DNA of 64,000 bases. It comes from Micromonospora parathelypteridis. Lineage in GTDB: Bacteria > Actinomycetota > Actinomycetes > Mycobacteriales > Micromonosporaceae. The position numbers and the translations under genes were made by a program. Below the pieces are notes generated by a model, which ran no database searches, was not told where the DNA came from, and saw nothing but the letters and a program-made list of their open reading frames with translations. The stretch is taken from NCBI RefSeq assembly GCF_014201145.1, contig NZ_JACHDP010000001.1:3410001-3474000 (forward strand). Direction: 5' to 3'. Shown here piece by piece: positions 8,769 to 17,340 of this stretch. Every line of letters begins with the position of its first letter. The first letter of the stretch is position 1.

Positions 8769-11666
8769 ATGGCCAACCACACCACCGGCACCCCGCACCA
8801 TCTCCGACACCCGGCCCGGGCAGGGTTGGCCGCCATCGCCGCCACCCTGCTCGCCGCCACATCGTTGACCGCCCTCGCGGTCACCGGCACCGCGACCCCG
8901 GCCTCGGCGGCCGGGCTGTCCCCGTTCGACATCGCCGGCCGGGGCGCCACCGTCCCGTTCGTCGAACAGGAGGCGGAGGAGGTCGCCCACAACGGCACGA
9001 AGATCGGCCCGGACCGGCGTTACGGCACGCTGCCGTCCGAGGCGTCCGGCCGGGAGGCGGTCACCCTCGACGCGGTCGGCGAGTACGTCGAGTTCACTCT
9101 CAGTGCTCCGGCCAACGCGGTCACCTTCCGGTACAGCCTGCCGGACAACTCGGCAGGCACCGGCCGGGACGCCGCCATCGACCTGCGGGCCAACGGGACC
9201 CTGCTGAAGTCGGTCCCGGTGACGTCGAAGTACGGCTGGTACTACGGCGGTTACCCGTTCAACAACAACCCGGGCGACACCAACCCGCACCACTTCTACG
9301 ACGAGACCCGGGCGATGTTCGGCGGCACCCAGCCCGCCGGCACGAAGATCCGGTTCCAGGTCTCCTCGACCGCCCAGTCGCCCTCGTTCACCATCGACCT
9401 GGCCGACTTCGAGCTGGTCGCCCCCGCGATCAGCAAGCCCAGCGGCGTGCTCGACGTGGTCACCGATTTCGGCGCCGACCCGAGCGGCGCGACCGACTCG
9501 ACCGCGAAGTTCCAGGCGGCGGTCGACGCCGGTAAGGCCCAGGGCAGGGCGGTCTGGATCCCGACGGGCACCTTCACCCTCTGGGACCACGTGGTGGTCG
9601 ACGGGGTGACCCTGCGCGGCGCCGGCCCCTGGTATTCGGTGCTCGGCGGCCGGCACCCCACCGAGCGGAACAGGTCCGTCGGCATCTACGGCAAGTACGT
9701 CCCCGGTGGCGGCTACACCGGCCCGGTCCGCTCGCACGAGGCGAACGGGCCGAGCCGCAACGTCACACTGCGAGACTTCGCCATCATCGGCGACATCCGC
9801 GAACGGATCGACGACGACCAGGTCAACGCCCTGGGCGGGGCGATGACCAACTCGGTGGTCGACAACCTGTGGCTGGAGAACACCAAGGTCGGGGCGTGGA
9901 TGGACGGCCCGATGGACAACTTCACCATCCGCAACAGCCGAATCCTGGACCAGACCGCGGACGGGGTGAACTTCCACACCGGCGTGACCAACTCGACGGT
10001 GACGAACACGTTCGTCCGCAACACCGGCGACGACGCGTTGGCGATGTGGGCGCAGAGCGTGCCGAACGTCAACAACTCCTTCACCTTCAACACCATCGGC
10101 GTGACCCTGCTGGCGAACCACCTGGTCAGCTACGGCGGCCGGGACATCAAGATCACCGATAACGTGACCGCCGACTCGCTGACCAACGGCGGCGGCATCC
10201 ACGTCGCCAACCGCTACCCGGGTGTGCAGGGTGCCACCGGGGTCCAGGGCACCTGGACGATCGCCCGGAACACGCTGATCCGTAACGGCAACTCGGACTA
10301 CAACTGGAACTTCGGCGTCGGCGCGATCTGGTTCTCCGCACTCAACGAGGCGTTCCAGAACCCCACCATCAACATCACCGACACCGACATCCTGGACAGC
10401 TCGTACGCGGCCCTGCACTGGATCGAGGGCCAGACCAACGGGATCAACCTCAACAACGTGCGGATCGACGGCGCCGGCACGTACGCGCTCCAGGTGCAGG
10501 CGAACAGCCAGGTGTCCTTCACCAACGTCCGGGCCACCAACATCGCGCAGAGCAACCCGATCCACAACTGCGTCGGCAGCGGTTTCCAGATCACCCAGGG
10601 CTCCGGCAACTCCGGCTGGTACACCCCGACCCCGTACTGCGGGCCGTGGCCGAACCCGCAGTGGGGCGGTGGACCCACCACCCCGCCCCCGACCAGCCCG
10701 GCCCCCACCACCCCGCCTCCCACCACGCCGCCCCCCACCACGCCGCCCCCGACCGGCGGGAACCTGGCGCTGGGCCGACCGACGACCGCGACCAGCACCA
10801 ACCAGAGCTACACGGCGGCCAACGTGGTGGACGGCAACGCGGCCAGCTACTGGGAGAGCGCCAACAACGCCTTCCCCCAGTCGGTCACCATCGACCTGGG
10901 CGCGTCCCGGTCGGTCGACCGGGTGGTGCTCAAGCTGCCCAGCGGTTGGGAGCAACGCACCCAGACGCTGTCGGTGCTCGGCTCCACCGACGGCTCGTCC
11001 TACGCCACCCTGGCGTCGTCGGCCGGTCGGGTCTTCGCCCCCGGCACGGGTAACACCGTGTCGATCGGGCTGCCCTCCGGTGACCGTCGCTACATCCGGG
11101 TCACCGTCACCGGCAACACCGGCTGGCCGGCCGCGCAACTCTCCGAGGTCGAGGTGTACGGCGGCACGTCCAGCACGCCACCGCCCACCACACCACCCCC
11201 GACCACCCCGCCGCCAACCACGCCCCCGCCGACCACGCCTCCGCCCAGCGGCAACCTGGCGGCCGGGCGGTCCATCACCGAGACCAGCCACTCCGACGTG
11301 TACGCCGCCCCCAACGCGGTGGACGGCAACCCGAACACGTACTGGGAGAGCGCCAACAACGCGTTCCCGCAGTCACTGACGGTGGACCTGGGTGCCAACC
11401 GGACGGTGTCCCGGGTCGTGCTGAAGCTCCCACCGTCATCGGCCTGGCAGACGCGCACGCAGACGCTCTCGGTGCTCGGGTCCACCAACGGATCGACGTT
11501 CGCGACCCTGAAAACGTCCGCCGGCTACACCTTCAATCCGGGCAGCGGCAACACGGTCACCGTGACCTTCACGGCGACCAGCCAGCGGTACCTGCGGCTG
11601 ACCATCACCGGCAACACCGGCTGGCCAGCGGGTCAGCTCAGCGAGTTCGAGGTGTATTCCAGCTAG
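8769..11666 (+). CDS. Secreted GH87 alpha-1,3-glucanase (mycodextranase/mutanase), catalytic domain N-terminal, two C-terminal CBM32-like domains
   Basis: A protein of 965 residues. The signal peptide ends near residue 47 (ATPASA-AGL). A CBM35-like beta-sandwich covers about 48-215. The right-handed beta-helix GH87 catalytic domain covers about 226-625 (start: VTDFGADPSGATDSTAKFQ). Two discoidin/F5-8C (CBM32-like) domains at about 664-799 and 828-965 are joined by Pro/Thr linkers. The three conserved Asp of GH87 are visible as D398 (DGVN), D421 and D422 (TGDDA). The enzyme should cut alpha-1,3-glucan outside the cell and feed the importer encoded upstream. The ATG follows GAAAGGGAGAG. Confidence 0.92.
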   Translation: MANHTTGTPHHLRHPARAGLAAIAATLLAATSLTALAVTGTATPASAAGLSPFDIAGRGATVPFVEQEAEEVAHNGTKIGPDRRYGTLPSEASGREAVTLDAVGEYVEFTLSAPANAVTFRYSLPDNSAGTGRDAAIDLRANGTLLKSVPVTSKYGWYYGGYPFNNNPGDTNPHHFYDETRAMFGGTQPAGTKIRFQVSSTAQSPSFTIDLADFELVAPAISKPSGVLDVVTDFGADPSGATDSTAKFQAAVDAGKAQGRAVWIPTGTFTLWDHVVVDGVTLRGAGPWYSVLGGRHPTERNRSVGIYGKYVPGGGYTGPVRSHEANGPSRNVTLRDFAIIGDIRERIDDDQVNALGGAMTNSVVDNLWLENTKVGAWMDGPMDNFTIRNSRILDQTADGVNFHTGVTNSTVTNTFVRNTGDDALAMWAQSVPNVNNSFTFNTIGVTLLANHLVSYGGRDIKITDNVTADSLTNGGGIHVANRYPGVQGATGVQGTWTIARNTLIRNGNSDYNWNFGVGAIWFSALNEAFQNPTINITDTDILDSSYAALHWIEGQTNGINLNNVRIDGAGTYALQVQANSQVSFTNVRATNIAQSNPIHNCVGSGFQITQGSGNSGWYTPTPYCGPWPNPQWGGGPTTPPPTSPAPTTPPPTTPPPTTPPPTGGNLALGRPTTATSTNQSYTAANVVDGNAASYWESANNAFPQSVTIDLGASRSVDRVVLKLPSGWEQRTQTLSVLGSTDGSSYATLASSAGRVFAPGTGNTVSIGLPSGDRRYIRVTVTGNTGWPAAQLSEVEVYGGTSSTPPPTTPPPTTPPPTTPPPTTPPPSGNLAAGRSITETSHSDVYAAPNAVDGNPNTYWESANNAFPQSLTVDLGANRTVSRVVLKLPPSSAWQTRTQTLSVLGSTNGSTFATLKTSAGYTFNPGSGNTVTVTFTATSQRYLRLTITGNTGWPAGQLSEFEVYSS
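10673..10755 (+). repeat. Pro-Thr linker-encoding repeats, first linker
   Basis: A 12-base periodic stretch (CCACCACSCCGC-like) encodes PTTPPPTTPPP between the GH87 domain and the first CBM32-like domain. It is typical of glycosylated or flexible interdomain linkers in secreted actinomycete hydrolases. Confidence 0.85.
11171..11250 (+). repeat. Pro-Thr linker-encoding repeats, second linker
   Basis: A second 12-base periodic stretch encoding TPPPTTPPP repeats between the two CBM32-like domains. Codon use differs from the first linker (CCA and CCC alternate), so it is not a simple recent DNA copy. Confidence 0.85.
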
Positions 11667-11669
11667 GTC

Positions 11670-11702
11670 GGGTGCCCCCGCCCGCCCAGGGCGGGGGCAC
11701 CC
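11670..11702 (+). terminator. Terminator after the first GH87 gene
   Basis: A perfect 14-bp stem (11670-11683 with 11689-11702, loop GCCCA) starts four bases after the stop codon. It probably separates the two glucanase transcripts; the second gene has its own 150-base upstream region. Confidence 0.8.
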
Positions 11703-11856
11703 GGTCCGGGCGGTCCGGCGCAACGCAGCCCCGGCCGTCCGACCCCCGTCCCCAACCCGCACCGTCCCCCACCTGTCGCGGAACGACGGGCGTACCCCTG
11801 CACCCGTCGCCGGGCAACGCACCCACACCCACCCCCGAAAGAGGTGTAGCGACCCC

Positions 11857-14800
11857 ATGGCCAGCAACGGCACCAGACGAGGCACGCCGCCGAGCGGCGC
11901 GCCCAACCCCGTCCCCCGAACCACCCGCACGCGTGGCCGGCGGCTCCTCGCCGGTGCGCTCGCCGGAATGCTCCTCGCCACCGCCCCGGTCGTCACGCCT
12001 GCGGCCAGCGCCGCGCCGGCGGTCGACGCGTCCGCGGCCGCTGCCCGCGTGGCCATGCTCGCCGGGCTCTCCGCCACCATGACCGCCAGCAGCTACAACC
12101 AGAACTACGTGGCGGGCAACGCCAACGACGGCAACGCGTCGACCTACTGGGAGAGCGCCAACAACGCGTTCCCGCAGTGGATCCAGGCCGACCTGGGCGC
12201 CACGGTCAGCGTCGACCGGGTGGTGCTCAAACTGCCGCCCTCGTCGGACTGGCAGACCCGCACCCAGACGCTGTCGGTGCTCGGCTCCACCAATGGCTCG
12301 TCCTTCAGCACCCTGAAGGCGTCCGCCGGCTACACCTTCAATCCCAGCAGCGGCAACACCGTCACCGTCAGCTTCACCGCCGCCAGCACCCGCTACGTCC
12401 GGGTGCAGGTCACCGGCAACACCGGCTGGCCGGCCGCGCAGTTCTCCGAGGTCGAGGTCTACGGCGCCACCGGCAGCCCGGACACCCAGGCCCCCAGCGT
12501 CCCGGGCAACCTGGCCTACACCCAGCCGGCCAGCGGGCAGGTCCGGCTCACCTGGTCGGCGTCCACCGACAACGTCGGGGTGACCGGGTACGACGTCTAC
12601 GCCAACGGCGCGCTGCGCGGCAGTGTCAACGGTTCGACGCTCACGTACACCGACAGCCAGCCCGACAGCGCCACGGTGTCGTACTACGTCCGAGCCAAGG
12701 ACGCGGCCGGTAACCAGTCGGCGAACAGCAACACCGTGACCCGGACCGGCACCGGCAACCCGCCGACCGGCACCAACCTGGCGATCGGCAAGCCGATCAG
12801 CGCCTCCGGGTTCGTGCACACGTTCGTGGCCACCAACGCCAACGACAACAACGTGGCCACCTACTGGGAGGGCAACGGCAACCCGAGCACGCTGACCGTG
12901 CAGCTCGGCGCGAACGCCAGCCTCAGCCAGATCGTGGTGAAGTTGAACCCGGACTCGGCCTGGGGTGCGCGTACGCAGAACATCACCGTGCTCGGCCGGG
13001 ACCAGGGCTCGTCGACCTTCACCACGTTGGTCGGGGCGGCGAACTACTCCTTCAACCCGGGCAGCGGCAACACGGTGACCATCCCGGTCTCCGCTGCGGC
13101 CGCCGACGTACGGCTCTCGATCGCCTCGAACACCGGCGCACCGGCCGGGCAGGTGGCCGAGTTCCAGGTCTTCGGCACTCCGGCGCCGAACCCGGACCTG
13201 ACCGTCACCGGCATGTCGTTCAGCCCGTCCGCACCCGTGGAGACCAGCACCATCACGCTCTCCGCGACCGTACGCAACGCCGGCTCGGCGGCCTCCGGCG
13301 CGACGAACGTCAACTTCTACCTGGGCTCCACCCGGGTCGGCACCGCGTCGGTCGGTGGCCTCGCGGCCGGCGCGTCGACCACGGTCAGCGCCAGCATCGG
13401 CACCCGTGACTCGGGCAGCTACCCGCTCAGCGCGAAGGTCGACGAGTCGAACACCGTCGTCGAGCAGGACGACACCAACAACAGCTACACCAACCCCAGC
13501 CCGCTGGTGGTCGGCGCGGTCGCCAGCTCGGACCTGGTCGCCTCCGCGGTCGACTGGTCACCGGGTAACCCGCCGCCCGGCAGCACGGTCACCTTCTCGG
13601 TGTCGATCCGCAACGCCGGCAACCAGGCGTCCGCGTCCGGCTCGCACGGCATCACCCTGACCGTGCTCAACGAGTCCGGCACCGTCGTACGCACGCTGAC
13701 CGGGTCGTACTCCGGTGTGATCAACGCCGGCGCTACGGTCGGCCCGATCAACCTGGGCACCTGGACCGCCGCGAACGGCAAGTACACCGTCCGGGTGGTG
13801 CTCGCCGTCGACGGCAACGAGCTGCCGGTCAAGCAGACCAACAACACCAGTGATCGCCCGCTCTTCGTGGGGCGCGGCGCCAACCTCGGCTACGACATGT
13901 ACGAGGCCGAGGACGGCACGACCGGCGGCGGCGCCGGTCAGGTCGGGCCCAACCGGGAAATCGGAAACCTCGGTGGTGAGGCCTCCGGACGTCGGGCGGT
14001 CACCCTGAACAGCACCGGCTCGTACGTCGAGTGGACCACCCGGGCGGCGACCAACACCCTGGTCACCCGCTTCTCCATCCCCGACTCGGCGGGCGGCGGA
14101 GGCATCGACTCGACGTTGAACATCTACGTCAACGGCACCCTGCACAAGCCGATCAACCTGACCTCCAAGCACATCTGGCTCTACGGCGCGGAGGCCAGCC
14201 CGAGTGACTCGCCGAGCGCTGGCCCGCCTCGCCACCTGTACGACGAGGCCAACGTGATGTTGAACTCGACCATCCCGGCCGGCAGCAGGATCCGGCTGCA
14301 GAAGGACCCGGCCAACACCACCACGTACGCGATCGACTTCATCAACCTTGAGTTGGTCGCACCGCGCGCGAACCCGGACCCGGCCCGCTACCGGGTGCCG
14401 TCCGGCTTCAGCCACCAGGACGTCCAGAACGCCCTGGACGCGGTCCGGATGGACACCACCGGAAACCTGATCGGCGTCTACCTCCCGGCCGGCACGTACG
14501 AGACCGCGCAGAAGTTCCAGGTGTACGGCAAGCCGGTCACGGTGACCGGCGCGGGCATGTGGTACACCCGCTTCCAGACGCCGACCGGCCAGCAGAACAC
14601 CGACGCGGGCTTCCGGGTGGAGTCGTCTGCCAGCGGGTCGACCTTCTCCCACCTGGCCTTCTTCGGCAACTACACCAACCGCATCGACGGGCCGGGCAAG
14701 GTCTGGGGTGAGCTGAAGGACGTCGACAACATGACCCTGGACAGTGTCTGGGTCGAGCACACCGTCTGCGCGTACTGGGGAGTGAGCGTCAGCGGGTTGA

Positions 14801-15558
14801 CCATCCGCAACAGCCGCTTCCGGAACACCTTCGCCGACGGTGTGAACCTCACCAACGGCAGCACCAACAACCTGGTCACCAACACCGAGGGGCGGTCGAA
14901 CGGCGATGACGCGTTCGCCCTCTTCTCGGCCACCGACCAGGGTGCGTCGACCTCCAACAACGGCAACGTGTTCGAGAACCTCTCGGCCACGCTGACCTGG
15001 CGGGCGGCCGGACTGGCGGTCTACGGCGGTTACAACAACATCTTCCGCAACCTGTACATCGCGGACATGTTGACGTACTCCGGCCTCACCATCAGCTCGC
15101 TGGACTTCGGCTACCCGTTCATCGGGTTCGGATCCAGCCCACCGACCCAGTTCCAGAACATCTCGCTGATCCGTGCGGGTGGGCATTTCTGGGGCTCCCA
15201 GACATTCCCCGCGATCTGGGTCTTCTCCGCCTCGAAGGAGTTCCGCGGCATCCGGGTGTCCGACGTGGACATCGTCGATCCGACGTACTCGGGAATCATG
15301 TTCCAGACCAAGTACACCGGGTCGCGGCCGGAGAACCCGATCACCGACACGGTCTTCACCAACATCTCGATCAGCGGTGCCCGCAAGAGCGGTGACGCGT
15401 TCGACGCGAAGTCGGGCTTCGCGGTCTGGGCCAACGAGATGCCGGAACCTGGTCAGGGCCCGGCGGTCGGCTCGGTCACCTTCAACAACCTGCGACTGAC
15501 CAACAACGCGGTGGACATCCGCAACACCACGTCGACCTTCACCATCAACCGCAACTGA
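11857..15558 (+). CDS. Secreted multimodular GH87 alpha-1,3-glucanase with N-terminal binding modules
   Basis: A protein of 1233 residues with a twin-Arg-like signal region (RTRGRRLLAGALAGMLL), cleaved near 53. The modules in order are: CBM32-like 72-205, fibronectin III 207-302, a second, more divergent CBM32-like 306-447, two CARDB-type Ig domains 448-555 and 556-672, CBM35-like sandwich 673-840, and the GH87 beta-helix 843-1233. The catalytic Asp are D994 (ADGVN), D1017 and D1018 (NGDDA), with the same spacing as in the other GH87 enzyme of the locus. The catalytic domain is at the C-terminus, the mirror image of the first enzyme. It likely attacks insoluble alpha-1,3-glucan. Confidence 0.92.
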   Translation: MASNGTRRGTPPSGAPNPVPRTTRTRGRRLLAGALAGMLLATAPVVTPAASAAPAVDASAAAARVAMLAGLSATMTASSYNQNYVAGNANDGNASTYWESANNAFPQWIQADLGATVSVDRVVLKLPPSSDWQTRTQTLSVLGSTNGSSFSTLKASAGYTFNPSSGNTVTVSFTAASTRYVRVQVTGNTGWPAAQFSEVEVYGATGSPDTQAPSVPGNLAYTQPASGQVRLTWSASTDNVGVTGYDVYANGALRGSVNGSTLTYTDSQPDSATVSYYVRAKDAAGNQSANSNTVTRTGTGNPPTGTNLAIGKPISASGFVHTFVATNANDNNVATYWEGNGNPSTLTVQLGANASLSQIVVKLNPDSAWGARTQNITVLGRDQGSSTFTTLVGAANYSFNPGSGNTVTIPVSAAAADVRLSIASNTGAPAGQVAEFQVFGTPAPNPDLTVTGMSFSPSAPVETSTITLSATVRNAGSAASGATNVNFYLGSTRVGTASVGGLAAGASTTVSASIGTRDSGSYPLSAKVDESNTVVEQDDTNNSYTNPSPLVVGAVASSDLVASAVDWSPGNPPPGSTVTFSVSIRNAGNQASASGSHGITLTVLNESGTVVRTLTGSYSGVINAGATVGPINLGTWTAANGKYTVRVVLAVDGNELPVKQTNNTSDRPLFVGRGANLGYDMYEAEDGTTGGGAGQVGPNREIGNLGGEASGRRAVTLNSTGSYVEWTTRAATNTLVTRFSIPDSAGGGGIDSTLNIYVNGTLHKPINLTSKHIWLYGAEASPSDSPSAGPPRHLYDEANVMLNSTIPAGSRIRLQKDPANTTTYAIDFINLELVAPRANPDPARYRVPSGFSHQDVQNALDAVRMDTTGNLIGVYLPAGTYETAQKFQVYGKPVTVTGAGMWYTRFQTPTGQQNTDAGFRVESSASGSTFSHLAFFGNYTNRIDGPGKVWGELKDVDNMTLDSVWVEHTVCAYWGVSVSGLTIRNSRFRNTFADGVNLTNGSTNNLVTNTEGRSNGDDAFALFSATDQGASTSNNGNVFENLSATLTWRAAGLAVYGGYNNIFRNLYIADMLTYSGLTISSLDFGYPFIGFGSSPPTQFQNISLIRAGGHFWGSQTFPAIWVFSASKEFRGIRVSDVDIVDPTYSGIMFQTKYTGSRPENPITDTVFTNISISGARKSGDAFDAKSGFAVWANEMPEPGQGPAVGSVTFNNLRLTNNAVDIRNTTSTFTINRN

Positions 15559-15559
15559 T

Positions 15560-16360
15560 CTAGCCAGCACCGGATGCCGCCGGGAGGGTCACCCCTCCCG
15601 GCGGCATCGTGCCGTGCCGGCCCTCGCCGGCGGCGAACCGGGCCGCGCCGGCGAGCGCGTCCGTGGCCAGCGAGTTCATCCCGTACGCCAACTCGGTCGC
15701 CAGCGCCTCCGGCTCGGGCAGCCCGCCCCCGGCGAGCACCGCCGCCCGATCGTTGCGCAGGCAGGTCTGCGGGTGCCGGGCGATCGCCGCGGCCAACTCC
15801 TCGGCCGCGGCCCGTGCCTGGCCGGGCGGCACCAACCGATTGACCAACCCCATCGAGTACGCCTCATCCGCCGGCACGGGACGCCCGGTGAGGATCAGAT
15901 CCATGGCGCGGCTCTCACCGATCAGCCGGGGGAGGCGGACCGTGCCACCGTCGATCAACGGCACTCCCCAGCGGCGGCAGAACACCCCGAGCGTCGCGTC
16001 GGACTCGGCGACCCGCAGGTCGCACCAGAGCGCCAACTCGAGCCCGCCGGCCACCGCGTAGCCGGAGATCGCCGCGATCACCGGTTTGCTCAGCGTCATC
16101 CGGGTCGGACCCATCGGGCCGTCCCCCTCCGGCTCGACCCGGTTGCCGCTCGGCGTGCCGATCGCCTTGAGGTCGGCCCCGGCGCAGAACGTGCCACCGG
16201 CGCCCCAGAGCACGGCCACCGCCGCGTCCGGGTCGGCTTCGAAGGCGCGGAAGGCGTCCGCCAACGCCCGGGCCGTGGGCCCGTCGACGGCGTTGCGAGC
16301 CGCCGGCCGGTCCAGCACAACCGTGGTGACCGGCCCGGCACGCTCCACCCGTACACCCAT
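15560..16360 (-). CDS. Enoyl-CoA hydratase/isomerase (crotonase) family protein
   Basis: A protein of 266 residues, normal crotonase length. The oxyanion-hole and CoA-binding signatures are clear (FCAGADLKAIG, and SGYAVAGGLELALWCDLR). The first catalytic Glu is kept (AGGLELA). The second Glu of true enoyl-CoA hydratases (in QPE of the rat enzyme) is replaced by Cys in LGVFCRRWGVP, a variant seen in many actinomycete crotonases. Simple 2-enoyl hydration is therefore uncertain. I chose the ATG at 16360 at the family start. It is divergent from the Rieske gene. Confidence 0.9.
   Translation of the reverse strand: MGVRVERAGPVTTVVLDRPAARNAVDGPTARALADAFRAFEADPDAAVAVLWGAGGTFCAGADLKAIGTPSGNRVEPEGDGPMGPTRMTLSKPVIAAISGYAVAGGLELALWCDLRVAESDATLGVFCRRWGVPLIDGGTVRLPRLIGESRAMDLILTGRPVPADEAYSMGLVNRLVPPGQARAAAEELAAAIARHPQTCLRNDRAAVLAGGGLPEPEALATELAYGMNSLATDALAGAARFAAGEGRHGTMPPGGVTLPAASGAG
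15573..15608. terminator. Bidirectional terminator between convergent GH87 and crotonase genes
   Basis: A perfect 16-bp stem (15573-15588 with 15593-15608, loop TCAC). It lies 15 bases after the glucanase stop and inside the last codons of the convergent crotonase gene, so the terminator doubles as coding sequence (the PPGG-containing tail). Confidence 0.8.
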
Positions 16361-16439
16361 CAACCCAGCATGCCCGCCCTGCGACAGGTTTGTCACCGCC
16401 GACCGGTTTGCGACGGCGTTCGCCGGGAAGTCGGTCCTC

Positions 16440-17294
16440 GTGCGAGCACTTCTGACGAAAGTTGAGCAGGCATCCCGGCTGGACCGGACAGGTGACCGGT
16501 TGCAGCGGGTGGTCCTGGGCACGCTGCGTCCGCGGCGGTTGCGAGACCTGTTGCACGGGGTGACCCTCGGGCATCCGCTGCACCCGGCGATGGTGCAGGT
16601 GCCGGTCGGCGCGTGGATCAGCGCCGCGGTGCTGGACCTCATGCCCGGGCAACGCCGACCCGCCACCATGCTTGTCGGCCTGGGCACCGCCAGCGCGCTG
16701 CCGGCGGCGGTCGCCGGGCTGAACGACTGGGCGGCACTCGCCCGGGACCAGCGTCGGGTCGGCCTGGTGCACGCTGCAACGAACACCATCGGCATTGGGC
16801 TCTACGCCGGCTCGTTGGCCGCTCGGCTCTCCGGCCGGCACGGCGTCGGCCGTGCCCTCGGCTTTCTCGGGCTATCCGCCGTGAGCCTCGGGGCGTACGT
16901 CGGGGGTCACCTCGCGTACAAGCAGGGGGCGCAGGTCAACCAGAGTGTCTCCGAGCTGCATCGGATGACCGACGGCTGGCACTCGCTGGCCGACATGGCG
17001 ACGCTGCCGCAACGCACGCTGATCACCCGCGAGGTGGACGACGACATCTCGGTGATCCTCTACCGCCACGGCGACGAGGTCACAGTCATGTTGGAGCGCT
17101 GTCCGCACCAGAGCGGGCCGCTCGGCGAGGGCGAGGTGCAGGAGATCGACGGCCACGCGTGCGTGGTCTGCCCGTGGCACGGCAGCGCGTTCCGGCTGAA
17201 CGGCGGCGAGGTCATGCAGGGGCCGTCCGGCAACGACCAGCAGATCCTTCCCACCCGGATCCAGAACGGCGTGCTCCAGACCCGCCTGCCCTGA
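16440..17294 (+). CDS. DUF2231 membrane protein fused to a Rieske [2Fe-2S] domain
   Basis: A protein of 284 residues. Residues about 40-170 form a four-helix DUF2231 membrane region (HPLHPAMVQVPVGAWISAAVLDL onward). Residues 185-284 form a Rieske domain with ligands C221, H223, C244 and H247 (CPHQSG and CVVCPWHG). The fold suggests a membrane-tethered electron-transfer subunit with the cluster on the cytoplasmic or membrane face. No oxygenase or cytochrome gene is adjacent, so the partner is unknown. GTG 16440 follows GGGAAG. The reading frame is open much further upstream but overlaps the divergent crotonase. Confidence 0.88.
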   Translation: MRALLTKVEQASRLDRTGDRLQRVVLGTLRPRRLRDLLHGVTLGHPLHPAMVQVPVGAWISAAVLDLMPGQRRPATMLVGLGTASALPAAVAGLNDWAALARDQRRVGLVHAATNTIGIGLYAGSLAARLSGRHGVGRALGFLGLSAVSLGAYVGGHLAYKQGAQVNQSVSELHRMTDGWHSLADMATLPQRTLITREVDDDISVILYRHGDEVTVMLERCPHQSGPLGEGEVQEIDGHACVVCPWHGSAFRLNGGEVMQGPSGNDQQILPTRIQNGVLQTRLP

Positions 17295-17340
17295 CGGCCC
17301 GCGCCCGGGGTGTCTTCGGCGTCCAGCCGGGCGGCAGAGA

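Noticed and set aside
10673..11250. Repeats considered as a CRISPR array
   Set aside because: Twelve-base periodicity is in frame with Pro-Thr coding inside a protein; there are no spacers or cas genes.
8601..11291. Open frame of 896 codons on the reverse strand across the first GH87 gene
   Set aside because: Composition is Arg/Gly/Val-rich with no domain; it is a GC-driven shadow of the well-supported forward gene.
13558..15570. Open frame of 670 codons on the reverse strand across the second GH87 gene
   Set aside because: Same cause: stop codons are rare in the antisense frame of high-GC genes. The forward frame encodes recognisable modules end to end.
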